A DNA stretch of 21,114 bases from Priapulus caudatus. Its lineage: Eukaryota; Priapulida; Priapulimorpha; Priapulimorphida; Priapulidae. Each line of letters starts with the position of its first letter. The stretch's first letter is position 1. The notes under the pieces were generated by a model that was given only the letters and a program-made list of their open reading frames with translations, did not search any database and was not told the origin of the DNA. The translations under genes were made by a program, and so were the position numbers. This document shows positions 1-10,623 of the stretch, piece by piece. The stretch covers positions 1 to 21,114 of the forward strand of contig NW_014579993.1 of the NCBI RefSeq assembly GCF_000485595.1, given 5' to 3'.

Positions 1-4
1 CCTC

Positions 5-86
<82 letters not shown>

Positions 87-174
87 GTTTGTCTGTCTGT
101 CTCTCAATCGCTCTCTTTGTCTGTCTGTCTGTCTCTCTTTCTCTCTCTCTTTCTCTGTGTCTGTCTGTCTCTTT

Positions 175-205
<31 letters not shown>

Positions 206-365
206 ACGCACACACATACACACACAGACATACGCGCGCACACACACATCACACATCACATGCACCCCCCCCCATACACACACCTACATCACACACACAC
301 ATCACACATCACACATCACACACACACACACACACACCCACATCACACATCACACATCACACACA

Positions 366-404
<39 letters not shown>

Positions 405-407
405 CAC
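1..407. repeat. CT and CA microsatellite block
   Basis: Positions 1-200 are almost pure (CT)n with interspersed TGTC units. They pass into (CA)n and CACAT variants from about 200 to 407. One ambiguous base (N) stands at 408, directly after a long CA run, which fits a sequencing or assembly difficulty in the repeat. Long open frames here encode only Leu/Ser or Thr/His alternations and are not genes. Confidence 0.95.
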
Positions 408-416
408 NTGTCTCAC

Positions 417-484
417 CGCTTCGCTATGTCCTTCCCTCTCTCTCACTCACCGCTTCGCTATGTCCTTCCCTCTCTCTCACTCAC
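417..484. repeat. 34-bp tandem duplication
   Basis: Two perfect adjacent copies of a 34-bp unit beginning CGCTTCGCTATGTCC occupy 417-450 and 451-484. They lie immediately after the ambiguous base and inside the pyrimidine-rich flank. The copies look identical by eye, so the duplication is either recent or an assembly effect at the repeat. Confidence 0.85.
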
Positions 485-950
485 TGCTGCATCTATCTAT
501 CTATCTCTTCTCTTTATGTCTTTCTTTCTCTCTCTTTCTCTCTCTCTCTCGCTCTCTCTCACCTTTGCTCGCGGTACACCCTCACTCACGCTCGCGCCGT
601 CTCCCTCGCTGTCTCTGTCTCTCTTCTCTCTGTTTCTGTCTTTCTCTTTCTCTTCCTCATCTAGCTATCTCGATGTCTCTCTCATTATCTCTCTCTCCTT
701 CATCTATCTATATGTCTCTCGCCCTCTCTCTCGTCCAGTTTCTCTCTATTTTCCTTCTTTATCTTTTTTTATCCCTAATCTCTCCCTCTCTCCCCTTTCT
801 CTCTCTCTATCTGTATCTTTTTCCCTTCTCACACCTCTCTCTCTCTCCTCTGCTCTCTCGTCTCTCTCCTCTCTGCTACTTCCTCTCTCTCTCTCTTTCC
901 CTCTCTCTGTCTCTCTCGTCTCTCTTTCGCGCTTCTCAATTGTCCCTAGA
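485..950. repeat. Degenerate pyrimidine-rich (CT)n tract
   Basis: The plus strand is almost wholly C and T, with broken CTCTCT, CTAT and TTTCT motifs. No gene is supported. The tract ends near 950, where ordinary mixed sequence (about 950-1070) begins. Confidence 0.85.
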
Positions 951-1069
951 TTGTACGGTATTTTGCGTTTATTTCTGATGCAATGTGAGGCTTACGTTAA
1001 TTACACTTAACTTTTAATGTTAATATAGGACGCTATTTAGGCTGGGTACTTTAGCGAGTTCGCCCATAT

Positions 1070-2975
1070 AGTTGGTTTATCTGATTTTTATTTGTTGGTT
1101 TGGTCGTGGGTCTGACGTGCGCTGGGCTGCTGCTCTGGTGGGTGCTGCTGGTGTTTGTGGTGTGCTTGCTTCTGTGGTGTGTGCTGGTGCTGGTTCTAGG
1201 TGGTGCTGTCTGCCGCTGGCGTTGCTGCTGCGGTCGGTTTTGGTGGTGGTTGATGGTGGGTGGCTGCTGGTGTTGCTGCCTTGGTGGTTGTGGTGTGGTG
1301 GGTTGGGTGGTGGCCAGGCGTTAGTGCTAGGTGCTTGCTGCTACGGCTGTGTCTGCTGCATGACTGGCGAGGTTTCAGGGCTTTTCTGCCTACGCGGCTG
1401 CTGCTGCTGCTGCTGCTGCGGTGGTAGGTGGGGGGGGGTAGGAGTGCTCGGTGTTTGTGTCGTGGGGGATTGCGATTGATTATAGTTTTGGGGTGGATTT
1501 GGCTTCTCGTTAGTGTATTTCTGGGGCGTGGTTCTCTGGTAGTAAGTAGTTTATTTGATTGATAGATTTACAGCGTAGTATTTGAAGTAGATATGCGGTC
1601 ACTTCGTCTGTTCGAGTTGACGCCGTGCGCCATGCGCAGTAGCAGACACCTTCCCACGGTGTGGATGCTGGACATGGGAAGGGTCATGTTTCGCTGATAG
1701 AGCGATTGATGATTGATGATGATGATGCATGATGACGATGATTGATGACGATGTATGATGATGATGATGTGACGCATGATGATTGAGTTATGAATGATTG
1801 CGTTTGGTGTGGGTGACGTTATTTGGTGGTTGGATTTCTCCGTCGGTTAGGTGAATGAGTGAATGATTGCGAATCGTGTGTAGCAATGTATGGTTGGTTT
1901 ATATATCGATACCTCACGGCTGCGGTGTACAACTCTCGGAGTCGAAGGTATGTGTGTGATCGGGTGTTGTGGTGTGTGTGCGTCGGGCTCTGGTTGGCGG
2001 TGATGTGGTGCGGCGTCGTTGTGCGTGTTGTGCGCGTGTGTGTAAGTGCCTGCGCTGCGTGGCGCTGCTGCTGCTGGTGGTGGTGGGTGATGCTGCTGGT
2101 GGTGGTGCGTGCTGGCCTGCTTGGTGGTGTCGTTGATGTGTGCCTCGATCTGGCTGCGTAAAGCGTATGGTCGAGTGTTCGTGGTGTTGGTGTTGGTGGT
2201 GGTGGTGCCGTGGTGGTCTGTATACGCGTAGTGGGTGTAGACTGCTGCTGGGCTGGTTTCGTCCGGCGGTGTGGTGATTGGTCGGGTGTGTAGGGTGGTT
2301 CAATGGTGTAGTGGTGGTGGTGGTGGTGCGTTAGATGGTCTGTGCGTTGTGCATCGGTGGTCGGTGTGTGGTTGTCTGGGTCCGGTGTGGTGTTCGGGTG
2401 GTGCTGATTGGTGGTTGGTGCTGTAGTGAAATCGGTGGTGGTGTGGTCATGCGGTGGTAGCTGGTTGGGTGGGGTCTGTTGTGGTGTGCTGGGCTGTGTG
2501 TGTGACCCGCACGTGTTATGTGCGTGTGCTTGATGGTGTTTCGGGTGTTGGTGGTTTATCGTGGTGGTGGGTGCGTTGTTGGCGGTCAGGGTAGGGTTGA
2601 TTTCGGTTTAGGTTTTTGATGGTGGTTGGTGGTGGGTAGTATATGTTTGGCTTATAGTGGCTATCAGCTGTTTTATAATCGAGGTGTCGAGTTAATAACT
2701 ATTACAGATATCATATACATGACGCGGTGAGTGGGTTCGGTGGTGCTTGCTGCCTTGATGGACGTTGTCAGGTGATTTAGCGTTGGGGGTGGGGTATGGT
2801 GCCATTAGTGTGCTGTTGATTGGATGAGTTTGTGTCCAGTACACCGTCTGGGTGGTGTTGTAGATGGTATAAGTTTTCGGTATCGCTGGTAGGAGTTATG
2901 ATGTAGAAATGCGGTAGTGTGTATAGTGAGTTCGTTGGTTGGTTGGTGTTCGTGGTGGTGGTGGTTGTTTTCAAC
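1070..2975. repeat. Long G+T-skewed low-complexity tract
   Basis: For about 1.9 kb the plus strand is dominated by G and T (GTGGTGG, GGTGTGG, TGCTGCTG), with A and C rare over long runs. It includes seven perfect CTG units at 1398-1418, a run of nine G at 1430-1438 and GAT/ATG triplet runs at about 1690-1790. Open frames on both strands (for example 1072-1479 plus and 1914-2303 minus) translate to Val/Cys/Leu/Gly or His/Thr/Pro-rich low-complexity peptides without any domain, so I call no genes. Origin is unknown; it may be a decayed GTG-type satellite. Confidence 0.75.
1690..1790. repeat. GAT/ATG trinucleotide repeat
   Basis: Imperfect runs of GATGAT with GATT and GACG interruptions lie inside the G+T-skewed tract. 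They are simple-sequence DNA without coding evidence. Confidence 0.8.
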
Positions 2976-2989
2976 TTACGCGCCTTTCT

Positions 2990-3043
2990 CTTGTCTGTCT
3001 CTCTCTCTCTGCTCCCGCTCGCGACTCTCTCTCTCTCTCTCTC

Positions 3044-3074
<31 letters not shown>
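2990..3074. repeat. CT then TA microsatellite
   Basis: A CT-rich run (2990-3046) is followed by an almost perfect TA dinucleotide run (3048-3074). This closes the low-complexity flank. The next 400 bases (3075-3473) are AT-rich, ordinary-looking sequence in which I see no gene, repeat or RNA. They form the flank immediately outside element A. Confidence 0.9.
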
Positions 3075-3473
3075 TGCAGGTATCATACAACATGATACCT
3101 CTGATAATCTACCTGTATTATTTTTGCTAATAAATAATACTGATTGGATCGCTCCAGAGGCAGGAAAACGCAAACGTCTTAACTCTCCCGTTGAAATAAG
3201 ATAACCGTTAAATGGTTTATTTAATCTGCAAGAACAAAACAATTACAAATGCATTAAATGCCACATTCACCATAATGAACATAAATCCAATATGGCTACC
3301 ATCCTGCCACAAGCGTGAACACGCCCCTCTTTTGACGAATTCTAGAAATGGTACATTCACTCAATAAAGATATAAAATTAACAACAATTTCAACCCCGTA
3401 TGCCAACATATTTCACCTGCATACTCTATACAAATACATAAGTCTACACATTTATACAACTGCATGATATACC

Positions 3474-3867
3474 TGTAGCCCTGGTATTCTGCTGTTACTC
3501 TAACTCGTCGGTCGGTGATCGTAGACAATGATGGTCGAAGAGGTTGTGTATATTATGTAAGATATGTAAGACGTCTTTATTGGAATACATATGTGCTGCA
3601 GCTTACATGCGTGGGTCGGGTAGCCAGTGCCCCACCCGACTCTCCTCTCTCTCGAACCTTCTTTCTTATATATCTATCTCCTTATGCCATACGGCACCGC
3701 TCGTTATAACCAATGAGCAGCTCGCGTGCCGTATTGATTCCCTATAATTCCGCTGGCCGGGTGAAACATGTTCGGACAGGTGACTATGAGTCATCAGCAG
3801 CTTTTGCCACCCCTGTACCGCGTTGCATCATCTCTGCTATGACGCAGTAACAATTCTCGTCTCCACA
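3474..3867 (-). repeat. 3' LTR of element A
   Basis: The element is on the minus strand, so this LTR starts at 3867 with TGTGGAGACG and ends at 3474 with CAGGGCTACA (TG...CA ends). Read on the minus strand it holds an ATTGG (CCAAT complement) at 3710-3714, a TATA motif GATATATAAG at 3665-3674 and an AATAAA poly(A) signal at 3576-3581, giving a normal U3-R-U5 order. The upper boundary (3867) is set by the adjoining purine tract and the TG start, because the partner LTR is interrupted. It is therefore less certain than the lower boundary. Confidence 0.85.
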
Positions 3868-3879
3868 TTTCACCCCGCC
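3868..3879 (-). other. Polypurine tract of element A
   Basis: Read on the minus strand this is GGCGGGGTGAAA, immediately before the TGTGGAG start of the 3' LTR. That is the position of the plus-strand primer in LTR elements. The assignment rests on position and composition only. Confidence 0.6.
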
Positions 3880-5169
3880 ATGTTCAAGTCGATTAACCCG
3901 GTAATTTAATCGGCTTGTCAGTCTCCTGACTGATTACAAATATACATTTATAACCGAAACACCATGTAAACGTAAATAATATAGAATAGTGACAATGCTG
4001 TATCATAGCGTGCTATCCGAATCGAGCTCTTCACGTTAGGGCTCGTTCAGCGTGATCAACCCGTGATCAGCGGTGATCGGCACTTAAACGTCCCAATTGT
4101 GAGAATAGTCAAATGCTGCGGCATTCGTCGATCTGCTGGTCTCCCCGGCTTCCACCACGTTGATATGTGGTTTGTCCATCCCGCTGCGTCCAACGGCTGG
4201 TACATGGAGCGTTGAGAGCTGCAGGCGATGCTGTCGCTCTGACGTTATAAGATACTCCTTGCCCGACTCCTGGAACCAAATTTCCTCGGCTAATTATCGG
4301 TGTAGTGCCTTCTGCACTCAGCATGTCAACTATCTAGCTATCTCTAAAGGAGATATAAGTTCTTAACTATGAGCTCTCTTCATACATATGCAGACTAAAT
4401 TCTACGGATCCTTTACGTTACAACGTATATACCGTTTTATACTATTAAACACATAGTACGAGAATATATACTCGTGGTCAAACATACATACAATTTCCAT
4501 TAAACTCGTACTTCTCTATACGCCTGTGCCGAACGCACCTATTCGCGTGCATCGCGACTACTGAGTTTACATCATTGGATACTCAATGAACAGTAACACG
4601 TGCAATTCTCTATAGGCTTGTGAAACAATTATATGTCGGCATTGAATCGTTCGAAAATTTATTTTGTATTGTTAGCCTTGAAATATCATAATATGCACTT
4701 TGGGTATAACGTTGATACAATAGGCGGTGAGGCTGACTTTGTATGAGGATGGATGGGTGGATAACCTAATTTAGAATAACTTTCTGTGTATTTTGGGTAG
4801 TCCTTTTGACTCCCACAGTCCTGCAATTAAAACACACATCATCTCTCCCATCGCTACCCGTTCCGGTACAAGACAGCGCGAGATCGGCGGCTAAAATCTG
4901 CTCGTCCAGTTTGTGAGTCTGGGAATAGCAGGTTCCCGACACATCCTTCCCTCGTCGTGGGGAATACCCAGCGATTAAGGGGGCGTATCTTCCGCCGTTA
5001 CTTCGATCGTCTACGACCGCTACGATCGTCAACTTAATACTCGCTGCATGCGCTCCCCCGGCGCATTCCGCTGCTCTGCTATTTCACTGTTACACGGCTC
5101 TGCCTGCTTCGTTCAAACACAGTCCCACGGAAACAACCTTCCTCTTGGACTAGCTTGTACCGTGTAAAG
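3880..5169 (-). other. Element A 3' region without coding sense
   Basis: About 1.3 kb lies between the pol stop and the LTR, where errantiviruses carry env. The short open frames here (5032-4766 and 4324-4109 on the minus strand) have no signal peptide, furin site, fusion peptide or membrane span, and no resemblance to the envelope of element B. GTGATC occurs three times at about 11-bp spacing at 4051-4078. Either env was lost by deletion or this lineage never had one. Confidence 0.6.
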
Positions 5170-6540
5170 TTAAGCCGCAGATTCTCCTCCCTCAGGTGAA
5201 TCTCTAAGTTCTGCTAATGGGAGTAAGTCTTCAAGTTGCAAATTCTCACTACTAACGCTGTTCGTTTCATCATCCGCTCCGTGAACCGTTTTAGCGTGTC
5301 TAGGGAGTATATCCCGCGTTCTCGCAGTGTCTTGCGCACCTAAATTATCTTCCCGCATCTTCCAAGCATCAGACGGGTAAGCCGGTCGCAGACTATCAGC
5401 GTGTGCCCTATATGTACGGGTTTGACCTTGACGCTTAATGCGAAACACTAATGGAGACAACTGCTCCACAATCGTAAAATATGGACGCCAAGCCGAATGA
5501 AATTTGGCGGTCTGATTCGGTCCTAGTACTGGGCTGTGCCAATACACTAAATCGCCCACTGCCAACTTCTGATCTTTAGCTCTTTTATCATAACGTAGCT
5601 TATTTCGTGCTCTCGCAGCACGTGTGTTCTGCTGGATTTGTGACCATGCACTATGTAACCTGTCTGTTGCCTGTGCAACTGGATCATCTGCATACTGAAC
5701 TCTCCGTGGTTTGAGAATCACATCTAATGGCATATTCGCTTCTCTGCCATGCATTAAAAAGTAAGGTGTGAACTGGGAAGTGTCATGTACTGCTGTATGG
5801 TATGCAAACAGAACTCCGCCCAGCTGTTTGTCCCATTCTGCATGCGCCTGGCCTAGATAACAGGCCAAAAGAGAATTTAACGTTCTGTGGAAGCATTCAA
5901 CAACCCCATTAGATGCTGGGTGAACGGGGGCTGTCGTTACGTGTTTAATTCCCATCGCTTGTGTAAGCTTTTTCATTAGTGCATTACAAAATTCCATGCC
6001 ATTATCTGTCAAAAACATCTCGGGGCACCCATGCCTTAGAATGAACTTGTTGACAATGACGTCTGCCACCGTAGCGGCTGTCTTATCCGGAATCCCATAT
6101 GCTTCCGGACAAGACGAATATAAATCCATAAATGTAATGCAGTAACGATTAGCATTTTGCGTAATGGGCAACGGTCCCATTAAGTCTATGGCGACTACCT
6201 GGTTCGGACAGTTTGGCTGTGTCGCGTGTGCTAGCGGTGCACGTACGCGTTGAAATTTTCGCGACGAACAAGTCACACACGACATATTCGTAAACATCCG
6301 AAACATTTTTGGCCAATGGTATCGTTGTTGTATCCTACTCAACGTTTTAGAAAATCCTAAATGTCCGGAGTAAACATGGTCGTGAAAAAGTGCCATAAGT
6401 TTAGAAACAAGCTCGCGTGGAACTTCTAACTGAGAATTGTTATTTGTCTTGTCTGCCTCTATGTGAAATAACAATCCATCATCCAGGTAATAATTACTAA
6501 CAAACCGTGCATCTCGTAACGAACAATCATCTCTAAGCAA
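5170..6540 (-). CDS. pol: Element A integrase and Pol C-terminus (uninterrupted 457-codon segment)
   Basis: This is the integrase end of a Ty3/gypsy Pol polyprotein, which inserts the cDNA copy into host DNA. Visible parts in order are the tail of the RNase H-integrase linker, an HHCC zinc-binding domain (HDHVYSGHLGFSK followed by CVTCSSRK), and the catalytic core with all three acidic residues: Asp at 6184-6186 (VAIDLMGPLP), Asp at 6004-6006 (LTDNGMEFC) and Glu at 5896-5898 (NGVVECFHRTL). After it come a GPY/F-like module (WRPYFTIVEQLSPLVFRI) and a C-terminal extension ending in an acidic LEDLLPLAEL motif. The first codon is TTG and only marks where the frame opens after a frameshift near 6545; it is not a real start. 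In the intact element this would be released by protease. This is the only long undamaged stretch of element A. Confidence 0.9.
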   Translation of the reverse strand: MLRDDCSLRDARFVSNYYLDDGLLFHIEADKTNNNSQLEVPRELVSKLMALFHDHVYSGHLGFSKTLSRIQQRYHWPKMFRMFTNMSCVTCSSRKFQRVRAPLAHATQPNCPNQVVAIDLMGPLPITQNANRYCITFMDLYSSCPEAYGIPDKTAATVADVIVNKFILRHGCPEMFLTDNGMEFCNALMKKLTQAMGIKHVTTAPVHPASNGVVECFHRTLNSLLACYLGQAHAEWDKQLGGVLFAYHTAVHDTSQFTPYFLMHGREANMPLDVILKPRRVQYADDPVAQATDRLHSAWSQIQQNTRAARARNKLRYDKRAKDQKLAVGDLVYWHSPVLGPNQTAKFHSAWRPYFTIVEQLSPLVFRIKRQGQTRTYRAHADSLRPAYPSDAWKMREDNLGAQDTARTRDILPRHAKTVHGADDETNSVSSENLQLEDLLPLAELRDSPEGGESAA

Positions 6541-8478
6541 TGCTTCCTTAACATTCGAGATGAATATTTGTCACCTGCTTGCATTGTTCTAAACGTATCT
6601 AGTGTGATCTCGTCATACTCCTTATGTGCTGCTTTCGCTGTTTGCCGTGCACTAGCGTTCTACTGAATCTGTGCGACAATGGTAGGTGGTTGTGAATCAC
6701 CAATTATCTGTAATTGCTTCGGTAATTTGCTCTCTACATGTCGTGTTTGCGTAGAAGCATCAACAGCATGAGTTTTCTCTCCGCTTGCGGTGTGTATAAG
6801 TAATCGCGATAAGGCGTCTGCCTGCTTATTGCTTTTCCCAGGCATGTATTTTAAAGTTAGATCGAATTGTGAAAGTAAACACGCCCAACGCTGTAACTTC
6901 GCGTTGCGTAATGACTTTGCCTCTAGAAGATAACGGAGTGGGCGATGGTCAGAATGCACTTCGACCTTTGACCCTGTTATAAAATGGCTAAGCTTTTGAA
7001 CTCCATAAACTAATGCGAAACACTCACGCTCCACTATTGGCCAACGGCATTCAGCTTCCGTGAATTTCGGCACGTAACGCATAACCCGAGGCATCACAAT
7101 AAAGCGTATATGGTTTATCTGTGTCTGCCAATGCCAAAATTGGTGGTTCTATCATGCGTTTCTTAAGCATGAGAAAGGCTTTTTCTGCCTCTGCAGACCA
7201 AACGAAGGGTGTGTCTTTATGCGTAAGCTGTGTCAATGGTCTAGCTATCGTAGCATAATCTTTAACAAATTTCCTGTAATACCCTGTTAGACTAAAAAGC
7301 TGACGTACCCCGGTTGCTGTTTTTGGTGCAGCTATCTTTTGTATAGCTGTGACCTTCTCTGGATCAGCTGCAATACCCTTTGCACTGATGATATGACTCA
7401 AATACTTGACCTCACGACAAAGGAAGTTACACTTACTCGCTTTTAAGGTAAGATTCGCCACCCGAAAACGGCGGAAAACTTCCTCTAGGTGTTGTATGTG
7501 CTCTCCGAAAGTGGCGCTGTACACCATTATATCGTCTAAGTAAGCGATCGCATATTTGTGCTGTAAATCCTCAAGAACATGGTTCATAATTCTTTGATAC
7601 TGAGCTGGGCTTCCTTTAGCTCCAAACGGCATGACTCGAAAATTCATACAGGCCTCGCGTTGTTACAAATGCTGACTTATGTTGGTCTCGCCTTGCTAAT
7701 GGTATCTGATGGTAACCACTACGCATGTCCAAAGAACTGAAAAATTTAGCTTTTCCAAAATTTTGCATAACATCGTCGATTACTGGTAGAGGAAATGCAT
7801 CGGATCACGTAACTGAGTTTAAACGTCTGTAATCTATACACATTCTCCATTCGCCAGTCTTTTTCTTAACAAGAAGCACCCCTGAACTCCATTCCAACAT
7901 TGACGGCCTAATTAAACCCGCCTTTAATAAAGCTTTAACCTGGTTATCTACTTCCTTTTGCTGAGAAATTGACATACGGTACGGAGCAGTTTTGAACGCT
8001 GGATGGTTTCCAGTATTAATTTCCATTTCGTATTCTTTTGTTTGACCCAACTCGGCATCTGTATGCGCGAACGTTGATCTATGTGCCTTTAAGAACGTTA
8101 AGAGTCGTGCTCTGTGTTGCGGATTAGTTACATGCTTAACTAATGAATCATAATCAAATTGTTTCTCCGTCTTATTCTCATCCTGCCTCAACGTGTTAGC
8201 CGGTTTTATATTCTTATCTTCCTGTCAATGCAAGTGGCTATACCCCCCTTGCCTAATTGCATTAATCGATCGATGCTGTGCTCGATCGCCCGTAGTGCCT
8301 GATGGAACCGTACGTTCCCTTAGCGCGACAGACTTTATACTACGCGTTGTCAATGGCTCTATAATCGATAAAGTTGCTTTACGCGGAAAGTGAACGCGTG
8401 AAGCTGATGCATTTTTAACTACGCAATGTATCATTCCATTCCTTGTCACCCGATACACAGCTGATACTACCTGCAGTC
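6541..8478 (-). pseudogene. pol: Element A reverse transcriptase-RNase H, broken
   Basis: This segment should copy element RNA to cDNA. Recognisable pieces, reading down the minus strand, are a linker with the motif KTAPYRMS, the RT start (LLVKKKTGEWRMCIDYRRLNS), the RT active site YLDD at 7531-7542, the thumb region (LTGYYRKFVKDYA), RNase H CDASGYAL and HSDHRPL, and the pol linker. Breaks seen: TGA at 8225-8227, TGA at 7805-7807 (element B has Arg there), a frameshift near 7650, a deletion of some 20 codons with frameshift near 7070-7090 that removes the middle of RNase H, TAG at 6660-6662 and a shift near 6545. Comparison with element B locates each lesion. It cannot produce a working enzyme. 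Confidence 0.9.
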
Positions 8479-9873
8479 CCGGATAACGCCGGCAGATCTT
8501 GAGTGCTCATTCTCACTTACTAGAAATTCACAATGAATCGACTCAAAAGGCTCGATCCACCTGTAGCGTTGCACCAATGCTACACTGAGTGGTGGTAACG
8601 ATATGCGCCTTGCTTTGCGACCAAATATAGGAATAACACTATTTCCTATCGACAGACATGCATTCTCAAAATCTACCCTTGCCTTTGTATGCTTGAGAAA
8701 ATTCGCGCCTATAAGCACCTGTGTTGATAACTCCTTGATAATATACATGGTACATTTAGACGTAACTCTGCCTATTTTAATGGGTATGGTGACACTTCCT
8801 TTAACCTCTAAACGGTGCCCTGAGATCGATGTCACGTTTGCTTTATCTGCACTACAGAAATTCGCAGTCTCTCTAACACGCTCCGGCAGTCTCTGCCAAA
8901 CTGCTTCATCTAAAAGAGAACACTCAGATCCCGTATCTATTAGTGCCGTAAGTGTAATCCCAGATACTCGAATATCGCAGCATGGCCTTACGGGTAACGT
9001 TCTATCAACCGTGGATGACGGTACGCTTAACCCGGCTTTGTCACTATGAACGTGCTGATTGCGTATACGTCGGCATTCATAAGCGAAGGGACCCTGTGTT
9101 CTGTATGGTCGCGATTCGCCCTGCGAACGTAACTGTGGAACGTTTTTACGAGGTATGTCTTCGCCTATCCCCGCCTTACGTCTAGTCTCATCACTGTCTG
9201 TAGCGGTCTGCCTCCTGCGTATCGAAAGTTCCCGTTCCAAAACTGATTGTCTCACAGCTAATCCGATCGCATCCTGTAATTTGCATACTTTATGTGACAA
9301 CAATAGCTTCTGTATAGCTACGCTGTTCAGCCCGTCCAAAAATATGACTGTAAGACGTTTTTGACTTAACTCCTGATTAATTTGGTGTGGGGGAATCGCT
9401 ATTTCCGCTAGACGGATTAGATGGTCTGCATACGTTCGTATTTCCTCACATTGCTTTTGACGAAAACTTTTTAACTGTCTATCTGCTATTAAACCATTCA
9501 ATGGGTCTCTAAACCGTGAGCATAAAGCTTCATAATAACTCTTCCACGTAATTTCGGGAGTCTCCGAGAGTAGACGGTGCGTAAAGTCAGCAGCAGGTCC
9601 ATGCAATGTGCTTATAGCAAATTTCATGAGCTCGCTATCAGATAATTTTAATTGAATTTAAACCCATGCTAAGGCTGCATGCCATTGCGTAAAGGTGGGT
9701 TCTAATGTACGTTCTCGAAGTTGTTCCCCCGAAAATTTCGGCATTTCTCGACGCAATTCCGAAATCCGTGCGCTATGAGCTAAACTGTTGACCACACTGT
9801 CAAGTGAAGGCTTAACTCCTTCAATAAAAACAAGTGCCATCGTTTCTATGGTTAATTCCGTTATGGCTAACAT
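8467..9873 (-). pseudogene. gag-pro: Element A gag-protease, broken
   Basis: Gag builds the intracellular particle and the protease matures it. The frame opens with ATG at 9873 and aligns with gag of element B through motifs such as LAISTL/FAISTL and QKRLTxIF. A TAA at 9658-9660 interrupts it; the same frame then continues to 8467. The nucleocapsid zinc knuckle is eroded: at 9114-9073 only the last Cys of the CCHC pattern remains. The aspartic protease follows in the same frame with its active site IDTGSE (DTG at 8929-8937) and the ILIGA-type flap region. A frameshift near 8480 ends the open frame inside the protease-RT linker (VQRYRW region). Gag and Pro are in one frame in this lineage, so no ribosomal frameshift signal is needed between them. 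Confidence 0.88.
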
Positions 9874-10603
9874 AATAAAATAATAGGATGTTGAGGGTGG
9901 TGGAAGGGCAGCGGAGGTAGAGTTATATAGGTAGGGAAAAGTGCTGTAATATTTCGCTAAGTAATACGCGCGTACCTTTCAAAGTGGTTTGAAAGCTATC
10001 GCTTTAACTTTAATAACGAAATCTATCTATGCCAACACAAGAATTTGTTTCACTCAGCCCTCTTTGTTAAGGCTGTGTTGAGCTTGAGCTTGAAAAGTTT
10101 AAAGCGTGTTCCCGATCTTTCGTGATCTGCTAAGTGTCTCGCACTCTGGTTGTCCCTGGCAACGCTGTCAAATCAATACTTCAGCGCCTCGACTCTGCAG
10201 CTGCTTCCCGTCTCCGTATGCAACGCTTGCTTGCAACGGTTATCGAGCGGATCAATACATCAGCGTGACGTAGTCAATTTAATCCCTGCTTCTTCCATAG
10301 CCAGGCCGTACAAATGCGAATGTTTTGTCTTATCTATATATGTGCGTTCTCTGCCGCATCATATCACTGTTCGTACGCTATTTCATACGCACACTCTGCC
10401 TCTGCATCACGAATGTCACATCACTGCGGAATCTGCCACGCATATCAATGTTCATTTCTTCTTCCTTCCTCTTTTTCTTCTTCTTCCTCTTCATCTTCTC
10501 GTTCTTTCTTGCGTTGTGTTTACTCAATGTTCAGCGCGTGCATCATACACGGTAGATTCGTCTTCTTCCTCCTGCGTTGTTTTGCAAAGAAATACTCAGT
10601 TCT
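9874..10603 (-). other. Element A 5' leader
   Basis: About 730 bases lie between the primer site and the gag start. On the minus strand it contains a purine-rich GAA/GGAAG stretch (10457-10505), which reads as TTC repeats on the plus strand. It is three times longer than the leader of element B (226 bases). No gene is supported; plus-strand open frames here are pyrimidine-rich low complexity. Confidence 0.6.
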
Positions 10604-10621
10604 TTTGGTCAAACGGCGCCA
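10604..10621 (-). other. Primer-binding site of element A
   Basis: On the minus strand TGGCGCCGTTTGACCAAA starts two bases after the CTACA end of the 5' LTR. That is the standard place and TGG start for tRNA priming of minus-strand DNA. Element B has almost the same site. I could not assign the tRNA with certainty. Confidence 0.85.
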
Positions 10622-10623
10622 AA

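Noticed and set aside
89..1010. Long open frames with Leu/Ser and Thr/His repeats
   Set aside because: They are translations of CT and CA microsatellites, run through an N at 408, overlap in all three frames and have no domain.
1072..1479. 135-codon Cys/Val/Leu/Gly-rich frame that could look like a membrane protein
   Set aside because: The composition simply follows the G+T-skewed, GTG/CTG-rich DNA. Overlapping frames look the same and there is no promoter or domain support.
1914..2303. His/Thr/Pro-rich minus-strand frame
   Set aside because: It is the complement of GTG/GGT repeats; low complexity only.
4766..5032. 88-codon minus-strand frame after pol of A as env remnant
   Set aside because: It has no signal peptide, cleavage site, fusion peptide or similarity to env of B.
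8603..9364. Plus-strand frames opposite gag-pro of A
   Set aside because: They are antisense shadows of the minus-strand gag-protease.
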